The position numbers and the translations under genes were made by a program. 64,000 nt of DNA from Pyropia yezoensis. Taxonomy: Eukaryota > Rhodophyta > Bangiophyceae > Bangiales > Bangiaceae. The notes under the pieces are model-generated. The model saw nothing but the letters and a program-made list of their open reading frames with translations. It had not been told where the DNA came from and made no database searches. The DNA is taken from contig CM020620.1 in the NCBI GenBank assembly GCA_009829735.1, positions 16,822,354 through 16,886,353 on the forward strand, given 5' to 3'. This document shows, piece after piece, positions 10,979-21,724 of this stretch. Position 1 is the stretch's first letter. Every line of letters starts with the position of its first letter.

Positions 10979-11695
10979 TCATGACTCGCAAGTCGTCATG
11001 GCAGCATCCAACAGCTGGGCGACAGGCACAGGCGCAGCGTCGCCCCCAGTGGCAGAAGACTCCGCGTGCACGGCGGCATCCACGGCCAGGCGCACGTCAG
11101 AGAAGCGGTTCCACGCAACAGCCTTGCCAAACAGGCGGCGCCCCCCGCGGATGACCATGAAGTAGGGCAGCCGGTCAACACCGAGGCTGGTACAGAGCTC
11201 GCCGTGGCGGCTATAGTCCATCTCAAAGCATGTCACGGCAGCCGGCAGGCCAGCCTCGACAGACGACGCCGCGTCCTCCCCCATCGGCTCATCCTCAGCC
11301 GCCGCAGCAGCATACGCCGACGCCATCCGCTCATACTTGACACGCACCCCCGCACAGCTGCGGCAGTAGGAAGCATGAAACTTGACCACCGACACAACTT
11401 CGGGGGCGCCCGGAGTAGATACGTCTGCCGACAGCGCAGCCACCAGCTCCTGCGCCGAGTGCAGCGCCGTGACGGGCGCCGCAGAGGTGGCAGCCATGGG
11501 ATCGGCCTTGGCGGCGCTGGCGGGAGGGGCGGCCGTCACGGTCTCGGTCCGCGGCGCAGCCAGCACCGCCGTGATTGGTCGCGCCACGCGGGATCGCGCC
11601 GCAGCCAGACTCGCAGGGGCGGGCCGGGCGGTGACGGTAGAAGGCCGGCCTGTCCAGGAGCTCACGCCGCAGGGTGGGGCAGCAAAGGCAGCCAT
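10979..11695 (-). CDS. Plastid thioredoxin-like protein (ACHT-type)
   Basis: 238 residues. Residues 1 to about 75 are Ala/Ser/Thr/Arg-rich, opening MAAFAAPPC, typical of a plastid transit peptide. The rest is a thioredoxin fold: VVSVVKFHASYCRSCAGVR provides the beta strand and CxxC redox site, and DRLPYFMVIRGGRRLFG provides the cis-Pro loop. The site is CRSC with Tyr where most thioredoxins have Trp. This atypical motif resembles the Cys-His-rich ACHT/lilium-type plastid thioredoxins. Thiol-disulphide exchange with plastid targets is inferred. An acidic insert (AEDEPMGED) lies between the active site and the second half. The ATG at 11695 gives the transit peptide; the upstream extension is low-complexity. 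Confidence 0.8.
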   Translation of the reverse strand: MAAFAAPPCGVSSWTGRPSTVTARPAPASLAAARSRVARPITAVLAAPRTETVTAAPPASAAKADPMAATSAAPVTALHSAQELVAALSADVSTPGAPEVVSVVKFHASYCRSCAGVRVKYERMASAYAAAAAEDEPMGEDAASSVEAGLPAAVTCFEMDYSRHGELCTSLGVDRLPYFMVIRGGRRLFGKAVAWNRFSDVRLAVDAAVHAESSATGGDAAPVPVAQLLDAAMTTCES

Positions 11696-14522
11696 GTCAG
11701 CGGGTGAGAGGAACGGGGCGGGGAAGAGGCGGTGAGGGCGACGAGGGCGTGAAGAGACGCTGCAAGTGGCGAAGGGAGACTGACGCACAGCTGCGGAGGG
11801 TAAAGCGTTGCGGTGGGGACAAGATGATCCCGGTGACGGCAGGGGTTGTTGGTGATGCGCAGAGGAGCGCTCCGCACCCAATGTGCGCCAGCCGCCTGCC
11901 CGGGGCATTAAACAGGGCTGCCACCGGCCCCACCCAGAGAGCTAGCAGCACCCACGCCGGCGGCGACCTCCCGCCCACGCGCCCGTCGGCGCCCGGCGGC
12001 GCGAGCGCGCACGCCATGCGCCCGAACTGGCAACGGGTGGCGTGCAATCCGTCTGGCTGGGGGGGCGCGTGTCAAACTCCCTGCAAGAATTGCCCCCGCC
12101 AGGCGCGCAAGCGCGTGTCGTCGGCCGCGGCCGACAAGCGTGTGCCCACGCATGCAGCCCTGGCAGTGACAGTGCACCACCGGCGGGTGGAAGAAACAGC
12201 GGCAAACTCGGAATGCGTGGTCCTCCAGCCTAGGATCGTGGGGGGGTTTGGGCTTCCAGCAGTCGACGGCCCTGGCTGCGTGTCTGGTTGTCTGGTTGGC
12301 CCTCACGCTGCGCTGGCGTGTGCCAGCAGAGCACGTGGCCGGCGGGCCTGCCACTGTACCTGCTGAAATTGGGGTTTTGGGACGTCTGACGGAGAGGCCA
12401 CCCCCCACTGCGCCACGAAATGGGTGGCATGTGTGACCGAGTGTGCCGGTTTGGTGGAAGATTGGGCACGTGTCCTGCACCTGCCGGATGGGAGACCCGA
12501 GGAAGGTGGAGAGCGGCTTCGTGCCAGCCTTGGGCTCCTCGTTGGAAAGATGTGGTGGCCGTTTTTGGACCACACGGATATATGTGTGGTGCGGCGTCGA
12601 CTGACGTGGCGGTGAGAGGGGTCAGGTGTACTGCTCTCAAGCTTCCCTGTGAATCATCACTGTCACTGTTTTAGCTTGTCAGTCAATTGTTGTACAACTA
12701 CAATATAGAGATAACACCTCGCAACTCATGCGCTCGAATACTGAAGGCGGATCCTGGACGTGCCGTGACGTGGCGGCGGTTCGGGGCCCCCGCCTTGTCC
12801 GGACGCGTCGTCGGCGGGCGTCCGCGGTCGACGGAAGTGGGGGCGGGGGGGAAGCGTCAGACGTGTGCGGCGGGGGTGGCGACGGCGACGGCGTCGCCGC
12901 TGCCGCCCCTGCAGCCACCACCGCCACCCTCGCCCCCGCCGCCGCCGCCTCCGCCGCCGTCGCCGCCCCCGCCACTACTTCGGCGGACCGAACAAGTCGC
13001 GCATGAGGGTCGCCCCCCTGCCCGTTCGGCCGCAGCCTCCAGCCCCCAGCCCCTTGGCCGTCTCCCGTGCCACGCACCACCGACGCCGCCACCAATGCTG
13101 CCGCACGTTGGGGTGCCCGGCCGGGCCGGGTGCCACGCGTGCCGACGCGGGTCTCTTGTGCTGTGCGGCGGGCCGGGGGAGTCGACATGTCGGATGGGGC
13201 TTGCAGCTGCAGGCACCCGGAAAGGGCGGGACAGGTCGTCTGGAACAGTATGTCGCCACTGCTGTGCCTGTGCTTTGTCGCCACCGTCCCGACGGCATTG
13301 GCCGCCGCCGCCGCCACCGTCGGCAGCTGCCCGGCCTGCGACCTACTTGGCAGGCGCGCCACGCCGCCAAGTGGCCGGTCCACCCCCCCCGGCGCGGGCG
13401 CCGGTGCGTGGAAGCATCGCTGCCGGGCGGTCTCGTACGCCGGCGGTGGGGGACGTGTGGCTGTAGGATGCGGGGCCGTGGTGGAAGGTTCTTCCGCGTG
13501 TTCTCTACCGCTTCAAGAAACGGGCGGCGGTGGATGCGCTCGCTGACGCTGGCGAGGGGGTCTGAGGGGGGCGGCAGCGGCGGCGGGGGGGCGGCGGCGC
13601 CGCCGCCACTGTCCTCGTAGTCTCCATTGCTGCTACCGGTGCACCGGTGCCTGGGCGCCCATTTCAGCGCCGACACCCGCCGGGGCCGCCCCGTCACTGG
13701 CGCCGTTGGACGCAGCCTGGACATTGCAACCGCTGCCGTCGCCGTTTTCCCAGCAGGTGCGCGGAGACGTGGACGCTTAACGTTGGCGAGGGAGGCGGGC
13801 GTCGGCGAGGCCCCGTTCCGTCGGTGACGATTGACGTCAGAAGAGGACGGTTCATCCGGAGCGGCAGGAGACGATGTGGGTTGGGGAGCTGACGCTCAGT
13901 CCAAGTGTGCAGGACAATGTCCTGTATGTAACGTTTCGATACGTATTTGTGTACGTGTACAGGAGAATGTCATTGTACACGTACACAAATACGTGCCAAA
14001 AAGTTGTTGCGATACTCCAAAATGGCAAACCCTCGCTCACCACTCCAGCTGGCAGCAGATCTCTCGCTGTTTGCACACCCGTCTGTTTTCTGTAAACGAT
14101 GGTCTGCATCACAGTTGTTGAGTGGGGGGCCTCGGCTGGTATGCGTGCCAGGACCTAGGTCCTCAGGTACCTGCGGGGACGTTGCGTCTGCCACCGCGGG
14201 CCTGCGTCCCCCTCGGCCGTGGGGGTGGAGGTTCTTGTCTGCCGCGGCCGCCCCGCCTCGCCCGCCCGACGACCACTGCCGCTGCTGCTGCCCCGCGGGC
14301 AACCCGCTGTCGCTGTCATCCGTATCGCCGCCATTCCTCCCTCACATCTCCCCGTACGCTGCGTGTTCCCCTCATCGCCCTCGTCCCCTCTGTCGTTGTC
14401 CACCCCGCCCGGTCGTCCTCCCACTGTTTCCCCTTTCGTCGGTCTCTCCCTTTGCCCCGTCGTTCTCCCTCCGCTCTTCTTTACCCCATCGCCGGCCACC
14501 ACCGTCCCCCCTTTCGCGCGTC
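11696..14522. other. Long spacer, no recognised gene
   Basis: 2.8 kb between divergent genes. Open frames on both strands overlap at 12680-13720 but none shows a domain, and their composition follows the GC-rich (CCG)n background. AT-richer patches lie at about 12640-12730 and 13920-14110; the second contains a perfect 21-bp-arm hairpin (separate entry). The last 200 bp before 14523 are pyrimidine-rich, as in other 5' leaders of this window. Confidence 0.4.
13941..13994. repeat. Perfect 21-bp inverted repeat, 12-nt loop
   Basis: The left arm 13941-13961 (beginning ACGTATTTGTGTACG) is the exact reverse complement of 13974-13994; the loop is GGAGAATGTCAT. It lies in an AT-richer island about 530 bp upstream of the membrane-protein start. 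An RNA of this region would form a 21-bp hairpin of microRNA-precursor scale; it could equally be a transposon terminal repeat remnant. Confidence 0.9.
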
Positions 14523-15251
14523 ATGGTGTGTCTTCAGGCGCCCCCCCAGCCGCTGGTGCATCTCGTGGCGACCCTCCGCGCCGCCATCGTTAGCAAGGAC
14601 GCGGGCGACGTGGCGGTGGCCACCACGGGCGTCCGCGGGCGGCTGGGCGCTGCTGTGGCGGCCGTCCTGTGCCTCGGCGCCGCCTTTCATGGTGCCCGCC
14701 TGCTGCGTCCTGCGCTCTTTGCCGTCGGCGCCGCCGTCGCGGGATGGGTGGTATACGTTGGCCTCCACGCTATCCTGTCGGGCCTGCCCCTGCAGCTGCC
14801 TGTGGCACTTGTGGGCGCCGCCGCCGCGGCGGTGGGCGTTGGCGTGGCATCAATGGAGCTGCTGCCGGTGGGGGTGTTCCTGGGGGGGGTTGTGGCGGGG
14901 GCGTTGGCGGGGCTTGCCCTTGAGGGCCCCCTCGGCGTGCTGCTTGGCCTACCCCACACGGAGCTCCTCGTCGCGATTGGCGGCGTCGTTGGCGGCGCCG
15001 CCGCCCTGTACGGCGGGCGTGCGCGCGCCGAGGTGGTGGCCATTGCGCTGGCCTACGCGGGCGCCGCTGGCGCGGCGGTGGCTGCCGAGGTGGTACTTAC
15101 GGGCTGGACGACGGGGCCGCCGCGGGCGACGGGCTTGCTCGGGCTGCTCTGGTGGCTGGTGGTGGGGGCGCTCGGCTCGGTGGCGGCGGTCATGCAGCTC
15201 AAGGGGGGGTGGGCGCGGGACCACGAGGCGGACTACGTGGAGATTGCCTGA
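14523..15251 (+). CDS. Polytopic membrane protein, TMEM198/DUF4203-like
   Basis: 242 residues with six to seven Ala/Gly/Val-rich hydrophobic helices between about residue 40 and 230, separated by very short loops, and a hydrophilic tail (KGGWARDHEADYVEIA). The pattern (a helix, a paired Arg-Leu-Leu-Arg-Pro turn, another helix, and glycine-rich helix pairs) resembles the TMEM198/DUF4203 fold. That is a resemblance rather than a firm match. No catalytic motif is visible. The start at 14523 lies after a long pyrimidine-rich leader; the frame is open further upstream without domain content. It shares its strand with the downstream glutamine synthetase gene but is separated by over 1.2 kb, so it is not co-transcribed in any obvious way. 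Confidence 0.65.
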   Translation: MVCLQAPPQPLVHLVATLRAAIVSKDAGDVAVATTGVRGRLGAAVAAVLCLGAAFHGARLLRPALFAVGAAVAGWVVYVGLHAILSGLPLQLPVALVGAAAAAVGVGVASMELLPVGVFLGGVVAGALAGLALEGPLGVLLGLPHTELLVAIGGVVGGAAALYGGRARAEVVAIALAYAGAAGAAVAAEVVLTGWTTGPPRATGLLGLLWWLVVGALGSVAAVMQLKGGWARDHEADYVEIA

Positions 15252-16496
15252 GGGGCGGGATAGTGGCACGTGTTCTCCGAGGTGCAGGTGGCTGTCTCCG
15301 CTTCCGTGGCTGATCACCTTCCCTGTTGTTCAGATAGCATCGTACTGGGCTTGGGCTTGCTTGTGGTACGCGCGCGGCAGGCCACTGACGGGCGGCTGGC
15401 GGCTACGGCCGGCCGCCCCTGACGTCGAAGGGCGGCGCCGGGAGCGATTCCGCTTGGCTGTCCCGCTGCATGATGGGTTCATGTGCAGGAGGGCGGCGAC
15501 GTCCGCCTTCGACGAGGTGAACAATGTCCTGCGCCGTCCCTTGTCTTGGGGGAAGACGCTCTGTCATTGCGCCCAGGAGGCCACCAACCTCTGGCGCCGA
15601 GTGCCAGGAGGCGGTCGCTTCGAAAGACGGCGAACTAGTTTACAATTACATATTTTCCCCATCTGGTCCATGTTCTCGCACCTTCACTGAACGATCCCTT
15701 ACAGTAATCACTGGAGCTTTCGTCTCGCCAATGAGAGTCGCTCTCGGCCGTGACCCTTGACCAGCCGTCGGACAATCAGAGATTTCAAGGGTGCGAAGCC
15801 AAAACGGCCGTCGAACAGGTGGCGGTGTCGGTCGGGGGCGGGAGCCGTCGCGGCCATAGACGCCGCCGTTTGTGCCTCTCCATCGTGAGCAATCTGCGCA
15901 CGGGGTCGCCCCACACCACGGGAGGTTGGATCCCCGTGATCGGTCGGTCCACCACCGCAGTGGCCAGGGCGACGCCATCGCCCGGCCCCCCAGACACTCC
16001 CGCCAGAGCGACACAGCCCCCCGACAAACTGCTTTTCGCGAAGAGCGCGCGGACAACCACCCCTCTGGCAGCATCCATTTGCCTATACGCGTCGACCCGA
16101 CCACCCACACGACAGTGTTGGCCGGCGCTCACGCGTAGCGGCAGCCGTCCCTTGGCCCGCCAGGCCGCGCCCCACAGCCACCCACCTGTCGGGTGTGCCT
16201 GCCCAGTCGCTGCCAGCCACCCGCAGCCTACAGTCCCGCCCCCCAGCGCCTCTGATTTAAACCCTAACCCGACGCGCGGCACGCGAGCCCCATCGCCTAC
16301 ATACATACCGATCCGCGTCCCCGACACCTCCATCAATCGTCCTGCTTGCGTGCCCGAGCTCATCTCCCACCCGCCCCCGTCTCCCACCGCCGTCATCTCC
16401 CACCGCACTCACCACCCCGTGGCTCTCGACCCTGCCCCGCCCCCCCCTCCCCGCCTCTTTCCTATTGTTCCCACCCCGCCTCCCCCCTTGTTTGCT
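15252..16496. other. Spacer and 5' leader of glutamine synthetase
   Basis: No gene recognised. It has an AT-richer patch at about 15630-15720 with a TACAGTA motif. The last roughly 300 bp are C-rich and purine-poor, like the leaders of the other expressed genes here. The frame upstream of the ATG is open but has no homology-like content. Confidence 0.4.
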
Positions 16497-17744
16497 ATGG
16501 CGGCCTTTGTAGGCAGTGTCGCTTCGGCGGCGTCGCTGTTTGTGGCGCCTGCGACGGCGGCAGCCACCTCCTCGCGCTCCGCGGCGCTGCCGCGCGGGCG
16601 CGTGGCGGCGGCCGGCGGCCGGCGTGCGCCGACCATGGTCGAGCGTCCCGTGGTGGATCAGGCCAACGTGGACCGCTACGCATCACTGCCACTCAACGGC
16701 AAGGTGTTTGCCGAGTACATCTGGCTGGGCGGCAAGTCGGCCGTCGATGCCAATGGCTCGAAGCAGTGCGTGGACCCGGATGACATCCGTTCCAAGACCA
16801 AGGTCGTCAATGGCGTGCCGTCGAGCCCTGCGGATCTGCCGTCGTGGAACTTTGACGGGTCGTCGACGGGCCAGGCGCCAGGTGACGACTCGGAGGTGAT
16901 CATTAGGCCGGTCGCCATCTACCCTGACCCCTTCCGCGGCTCCCCCCACGTGCTTGTCCTGTGCGACTGCTATACCCCACAGGGGGAGCCCATCCCCTCG
17001 AACACTCGTGCACCGGCCAAGGCGCTGATGGACAAGGTGGAGGACCAGAAGCCATGGTTTGGTATTGAGCAGGAGTACACGCTCCTTGATCTCGACGGGA
17101 AGCCGCTGGGGTGGCCCAAGATGGGCTTCCCCGCCCCGCAGGGCCCCTACTACTGCGGCGCGGGCGCGATGCGCGCGATTGGCCGTGAGCTTGCCGACGC
17201 CCACGCCCGTGCGTGCCTGTACGCTGGTATTGAGCTGTCGGGCGTGAACCTGGAGGTCATGCTCTCACAGCTTGAGTACCAGGTGGGCCCCTGCGTGGGC
17301 ATTGACAGTGGCGACCAGATGTGGGTGGCGCGCTACATCATGCTCCGGCTGTGCGAGGAGTTCAACTGCGTTGCGTCGCTGCACCCCAAGCCCATGACAG
17401 AGGGCGAGTGGAATGGCGCCGGCTGCCACACCAACTTCTCAACCGAGCCGATGCGCAAGGACGGTGGGTTTGAGATCATCAAGTCTTGCATGCCCAAGCT
17501 TGAGGCCGCCCACGAGAAGCACATTGCTGTCTACGGTGTGGACAATGACGCGCGGCTGTCGGGCGCGTTTGAGACGCAGGCGATTGACAAGTTCTCGTGG
17601 GGCGTCGCCGACCGCGGGGCGTCTATCCGCGTCGGTCGCGATGTGGAGGCGGCGGGCAAGGGGTACTTTGAGGACCGCCGCCCGGGCTCCAACATTGACC
17701 CGTACGTGGTCACCGCTGCGCTGGTGGAGACTTGCCTGCTCTAG
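16497..17744 (+). CDS. GLN2: Glutamine synthetase, type II, plastid-targeted
   Basis: 415 residues. Residues 1-43 ([19 protein letters not shown] onward, Ser/Ala/Arg-rich) form a plastid transit peptide. The conserved enzyme follows from MVERP. The beta-grasp domain contains [20 protein letters not shown]. The catalytic domain has the WFGIEQEY metal-ligand Glu pair, an [11 protein letters not shown] stretch for ATP and metal binding, and the C-terminal RGASIRVGR and [13 protein letters not shown] motifs binding glutamate and phosphate. All expected residues are present, and the length fits eukaryotic GSII. Reaction: glutamate + ammonia + ATP gives glutamine; in the plastid it serves primary and photorespiratory ammonium assimilation with GOGAT. 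The ATG at 16497 starts the transit peptide. Confidence 0.96.
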   Translation: MAAFVGSVASAASLFVAPATAAATSSRSAALPRGRVAAAGGRRAPTMVERPVVDQANVDRYASLPLNGKVFAEYIWLGGKSAVDANGSKQCVDPDDIRSKTKVVNGVPSSPADLPSWNFDGSSTGQAPGDDSEVIIRPVAIYPDPFRGSPHVLVLCDCYTPQGEPIPSNTRAPAKALMDKVEDQKPWFGIEQEYTLLDLDGKPLGWPKMGFPAPQGPYYCGAGAMRAIGRELADAHARACLYAGIELSGVNLEVMLSQLEYQVGPCVGIDSGDQMWVARYIMLRLCEEFNCVASLHPKPMTEGEWNGAGCHTNFSTEPMRKDGGFEIIKSCMPKLEAAHEKHIAVYGVDNDARLSGAFETQAIDKFSWGVADRGASIRVGRDVEAAGKGYFEDRRPGSNIDPYVVTAALVETCLL

Positions 17745-18285
17745 AGCGCCCCCGCGTGATTACGACACGCTCAATCACGGCCGTGTCCCTTGTCCCGTGA
17801 CCGCAGACCCTGTGTGCAGCTACGTACTCTGATATGTCATCCCCCGGCTTGCCGAGGCGCCACATGCGACGCCTTTGTTTGCCTAGACCGTCCCCTTTTC
17901 AGCCGCAAGGTTGGATTGCCTTTTTTTTTTCCTTCCCTTCCCGTCTGTTTCCTTGTGCTTGTCACTCTGCTCGTGTCGGGCCCGCGGACGAGTTCGCTTG
18001 CGGTGGCTGCTACTGGGGCGCCCCGTCGCTGCCACCGCATCTGCACTGGTGTCTGAGAAGCCCGCTCCTTGTTAAACCATGCGAACGCCTTCTGAGGTCT
18101 CAACCTTTCCACGTGAGTAGTTCCCTCTTTGTGTGTGTGTGCCCCATCTGCCCCTCCCTTGCCGAGGGTCCCATCACCCCGGCCGGCCGAGTAGTTCCCC
18201 CGTTGATTTGCCCCGGGCACCCCCAGCATCCCCTTCAACCCTTGCACGTCCCCATGTTTATGCCCCCATCAGCAGGATCCCTCCC
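17745..18285. other. Convergent spacer, glutamine synthetase / ALG10
   Basis: 3' flanks of two convergent genes. It has a (T)10 run at about 17921 and a short GT repeat near 18130. No coding signal. Confidence 0.5.
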
Positions 18286-20340
18286 TCACAACATGAACCG
18301 CCCTGGCGACGTGTCTGACGGCATATGCGCGTCGACAGCCCGGGGAAAGGGGCGCTCCAAAAAAACCCACAGCAGCGCCCCATTAACCACCAGCAGGTAC
18401 GCCACCGTCGCGGCATACCAGCGCACAGCTACCCGCGCCGCACGGTCGGCGTCCCCCGCCGCCCTCCCGTCGCCGCCCCCACCGCCCCCCCCCCACCGGC
18501 CGAGGGCGGCCAGCTCAGCGCGCACCGCCGCGAGTGCCCACATGACCACGGGCGGGCCGAGGTAGCGGCCCTCCATGAGGGGCGTCGGCACCAACACCGC
18601 CGCCACCGCCGCGCCCAACAGCACCCGGTGCGCCGTCGCCACCAGCCGCCCAAAGCCCGCCGGCCCGCGGCTGCCGCCACCGCCACCGCCGCCGCCGCCG
18701 CCGCGCGCAGCCGGCCCGCCCCGCAACGCGGCGACCGCCGCCGCCGCCGCCACCCCATACACGGGCACCGTCGCGGCGCGGCGGGCGGCAACGGCCAGCA
18801 CGCGGCGGGCGTAGTAGAACGCATAGTGGCGGTTGTCGGCGAGCACGTACGGGTGTACGCGGGTGCCCGCAGCGACCGCGGCGGCCGCCGCGGCGGTCGC
18901 TACCGCCACGCCCCCCGCGGTGGCGGCCACCCCCCCCACCGCCGACCCGCCGCGGGCGGCGGCGGCGGCAGCCACGGCGGCGGCCTGCCGCAGCACCAGC
19001 GGCGCCCAGCTGGCCGCCCACGCGGCGGCGGCGTAGGCCACCATGGCCCAGTGGGCGGTCGCCGCGTGGTCGGCGGCGGCGGCGCCGCCGAGCGCGGCGC
19101 GCCCCCCATTCGCCACCCAAAACGCAGCGTAGCCGGCCGCCACCACCACGTGCGGCACGTAGGCGGCGGCGGCGGCGGCCACGTCTGCCGCGGGCGCGGC
19201 GGAGGCAACCAGGTGGGCGGCGGTCGCCACCGCCGCGCCCCCCGCCGCGTAGACGTGCCACACGACGGCGGTCTGGCGGGTGGTGGCGGCGGCCGCCGCC
19301 GCCGCCGCAGACAGGCCGTGGCGCCCCGCCCGGGCGGCGCGGAGGGCGGCCACCGACAGGGCCACGGCGGGCACGTCAGTGTAGAAGAGGGGCGCGTAAA
19401 AGGCCAGGCAGGGCGTCAGCGTGATGGCCACCGCGGCCAGGCGGGGCAGCGACGCTGGCGGGTGCCAGTCGCGAGTTGCCGCGGGAGCCGTTGCCACGGC
19501 CGGCGCCGGCGCCGGCGCCGCCCCGTCCGCCTCGGGAACAGGCGGGCACGCAGGCGGCGGCGGCAGCGGCGCCGTGACGGCACCTCCACCCCGCGGCGCC
19601 CGCCGACGGCCGCGGCGACGAGCGCCCACAAGCGGCGGCGGCGACGCCGCCTGGGCAGTCGAGCCCGCAGGGGAAGCGGCGACGGCGGCGGCGGCGGCGG
19701 CTGTGGCTGCTGCAGCATTGACATTGGCACCGCAGCCGCCGTCGGGGACGCTGCTGCCCCTGCCGCCGCCTGGCGCGCCGCCGCCACGGCGGCCCCCCAG
19801 TGAGCCGCCGCCGCCCCCCCCCCAGCCCGTACCGTCGTCCCACTCTTGCCGCACCGCCGCGAGCACCTCCCGCAGCAGCAGCAGCGCCCAACCCCCCGTC
19901 AGCACCCGCAGGCCGGCCGTCCCACACACCACCCCGGCCACCGCCGTCGCCAGCCCCTCCCCCCCCCCCACCCCCCAGCCCCCCCCCAGCCCGCCGCCCC
20001 CCCCGCCACCAAGGCGGGCAGCCACCCCCCCCACCACCCCCGCCACCCACACCACCGCCGCTGGCAGCACGTACACCCCCGGCGGGGTGGTAATCGCAGC
20101 GTCGGCACGCGCGGCGGGCCACGCCGCCACCCCGGAGCGGCCGGCGGCGGCGCCCGCGGCGGCGGCGGCGGCGCAGTGGCGCGCCGCCTGCGGCGCGTGG
20201 TGCAGCTCGTCCATGTAGGGGGCGTCCTGCCGGGCCGTCACCCACACGAGGACGGCGCCGAGGGTGGCCGCCGCCCCCACGTAGAGGGCCGCGTCGGCCC
20301 AGTCACCGCGGGGGGGGCGGCCAAAGGGGGGGGGGGCCAT
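18286..20340 (-). CDS. ALG10: Dol-P-Glc alpha-1,2-glucosyltransferase ALG10 (DIE2/ALG10)
   Basis: 684 residues. Diagnostic motifs in order: QDAPYMDELHHAPQA near residue 38, the lumenal loop with the acidic catalytic Asp/Glu; AITTPPGVYVL near 85; FYTDVPAVALSV; TRQTAVVWH; HPYVLADNRHYAFYYARR; LMEGRYLGPP; and a final TM segment with VFLERPF. These match ALG10, the ER membrane enzyme that adds the last alpha-1,2-glucose to the dolichol-linked oligosaccharide before transfer to protein. The multi-pass Ala-rich helices between motifs fit a GT-C fold. A Gly/Pro/Ala-rich insert of roughly 150 residues between the second and third motif makes it longer than usual (about 450-500). The start at 20340 follows a G/C run; an in-frame ATG at 20400 is possible. 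Confidence 0.88.
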   Translation of the reverse strand: MAPPPFGRPPRGDWADAALYVGAAATLGAVLVWVTARQDAPYMDELHHAPQAARHCAAAAAAGAAAGRSGVAAWPAARADAAITTPPGVYVLPAAVVWVAGVVGGVAARLGGGGGGGLGGGWGVGGGEGLATAVAGVVCGTAGLRVLTGGWALLLLREVLAAVRQEWDDGTGWGGGGGGSLGGRRGGGAPGGGRGSSVPDGGCGANVNAAAATAAAAAAVAASPAGSTAQAASPPPLVGARRRGRRRAPRGGGAVTAPLPPPPACPPVPEADGAAPAPAPAVATAPAATRDWHPPASLPRLAAVAITLTPCLAFYAPLFYTDVPAVALSVAALRAARAGRHGLSAAAAAAAATTRQTAVVWHVYAAGGAAVATAAHLVASAAPAADVAAAAAAYVPHVVVAAGYAAFWVANGGRAALGGAAAADHAATAHWAMVAYAAAAWAASWAPLVLRQAAAVAAAAAARGGSAVGGVAATAGGVAVATAAAAAAVAAGTRVHPYVLADNRHYAFYYARRVLAVAARRAATVPVYGVAAAAAVAALRGGPAARGGGGGGGGGGSRGPAGFGRLVATAHRVLLGAAVAAVLVPTPLMEGRYLGPPVVMWALAAVRAELAALGRWGGGGGGGDGRAAGDADRAARVAVRWYAATVAYLLVVNGALLWVFLERPFPRAVDAHMPSDTSPGRFML

Positions 20341-20824
20341 TGCAACGTCGAACAGAGGCGGCGAGACCAGCCGCCCCGACGCGGTCTGGTACAAGTGCAA
20401 GCGCCACGGGCGGGCCTGCCCATCGCACCGCGGGGTCCGGCGGGGGGCGGCGTAGCGCGGGGCGGGCGGCTGCCGCGCCAGCCGAGGCGGCCAGGTCGGG
20501 GAAAGAGGACGTGCTTGGCGGGCGAGAAGGGAGCCGCCCGTTGGATGGGGTGCTGGTTCCTTGCGGCCGCGTGCCGGGGGAGGGTTGCCGATGTGGGCTA
20601 CCTTTCGGAGGTGCCGACCAAGTTGGCGCGCTCACCATCGTCGCCCACCCCTCCCCTCCTCAAACTGTCCGCCAGACGCTGCCGCCGCCCACCGCTTTCC
20701 TCCCCCCCCGTGTCCCTTCCCCCCATCGTCCCATGCATCCACGGCCGTCGCGTCGAGTCACCTCCCCCCCCTGCCCTGCCGCCCGTCGTTGACCAACGCC
20801 AGCCGCCGCACGCCGCTCTTGCGG
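20341..20824. promoter_or_regulatory. Divergent promoter, ALG10 / LSm protein
   Basis: A spacer of about 480 bp separating two divergent starts, C-rich near the plus-strand gene. No specific motif identified. Confidence 0.35.
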
Positions 20825-21724
20825 ATGGCGCTTGCGCCGCCGGGGGCGCCCCCGTCGAAAGACGTGGCGGCCGCGACCGCCATGGCCACCGCCGCGGCCG
20901 CCACCGCCGCTGCGGCGGCGGCCGCGTCGGCAGCGTCTGCTGCGTCGGCGTCGGCGTCGGCGGCGGGCGCCCCTGCCGACGCGGCGGCGGGTGGGGGTGG
21001 GGGTGGGGGTGGGGGCGCGCCGCCCAACCCGCCGCCTCCTCCTCCTCCGTCTGGCGCCTCTACCGCCGCCGCTGGCGTCGCCGAGGCGCCCGCCGCCAAC
21101 GCGGTGGCCGATGCGACGGCGGTCGCCGCGCCGTCCGCGTCGGGTGGTGGCCACGGCGGCAGTGACGGGGACGGCAGATGTGGTGGTGGCGGCGGCGGCT
21201 GCGGCGGCGGTGGCGGTGGCGGGGGCGACGACTGTGGCGACAGCGTGGCGGCGGCGTTCCCCCCCCGAGAGGCACCTTGCCCTCCGTCTGAGGGTGCGGT
21301 GGCGGCCAAGGCCGCGCTGACCACCTACCTCGCCAACTCCCTACGGCTGCGCCTCTCTGACGGCCGTACCATTGTGGGGGTGCTCGAGTGCGTCGACGGC
21401 GCCGGGAACCTCATCCTCAGCCACGCAGAGGAGTGGACGCTCGCGCCCGTCGGGGCGGCGGAGGAGGCGGGGGAGGCTGGCCACGCCGGAGGGGGGGGCG
21501 CCGCCGCTGCGGCCGCCACCGCCCACCCAGGAGAAGAGGGGGGGGAGGGCGAACCGGCAGGCGGCAGCGGGGTGGGAGGGGAGGGGCGGCGGCGGCGGCG
21601 TGTCTGCCGCCGTATTGGGCTGGTGTTGGCGCCGGCGTCGCACGTGCGGCGGGTGGCAGTGCGTGCGCACGTCGCGGCCGCGGGGGGGGTGCGGGAGCTG
21701 CCATCGGGGTGTGGTGTGCTGTGA
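20825..21724 (+). CDS. LSm-domain protein, NAA38/LSMD1-like
   Basis: 299 residues. Residues 1 to about 155 are Ala/Gly/Pro low-complexity. An Sm fold then appears in two pieces: the Sm1 half (about 164-206) with LRLRLSDGRTIVGVLECVD and a GNLILSHAEEW continuation, and the Sm2 half (about 262-280) with RRIGLVLAPASHVRRVAV. A roughly 50-residue Gly/Ala/Glu insert separates them. The DGR..VG..ECVD and RR.GLVL.P..HV pattern is that of LSMD1/NAA38, the auxiliary subunit of the NatC N-terminal acetyltransferase, rather than the spliceosomal Sm proteins; the assignment is moderate. The ATG at 20825 is the first in frame after a C-rich leader. Confidence 0.72.
   Translation: MALAPPGAPPSKDVAAATAMATAAAATAAAAAAASAASAASASASAAGAPADAAAGGGGGGGGGAPPNPPPPPPPSGASTAAAGVAEAPAANAVADATAVAAPSASGGGHGGSDGDGRCGGGGGGCGGGGGGGGDDCGDSVAAAFPPREAPCPPSEGAVAAKAALTTYLANSLRLRLSDGRTIVGVLECVDGAGNLILSHAEEWTLAPVGAAEEAGEAGHAGGGGAAAAAATAHPGEEGGEGEPAGGSGVGGEGRRRRRVCRRIGLVLAPASHVRRVAVRAHVAAAGGVRELPSGCGVL

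Noticed and set aside
12489..12500. GATGGGAGACC word resembling part of 5S rRNA
   Set aside because: The surrounding sequence does not match 5S rRNA elsewhere; an isolated 11-mer.
12679..13724. Overlapping open frames on both strands as a candidate gene
   Set aside because: No frame stands out, composition follows simple (CCG)n background, and no motif is recognisable.
16255..16275. Telomere-like AAACCCTAACCC
   Set aside because: A single short occurrence inside a 5' leader, with no repeat array.
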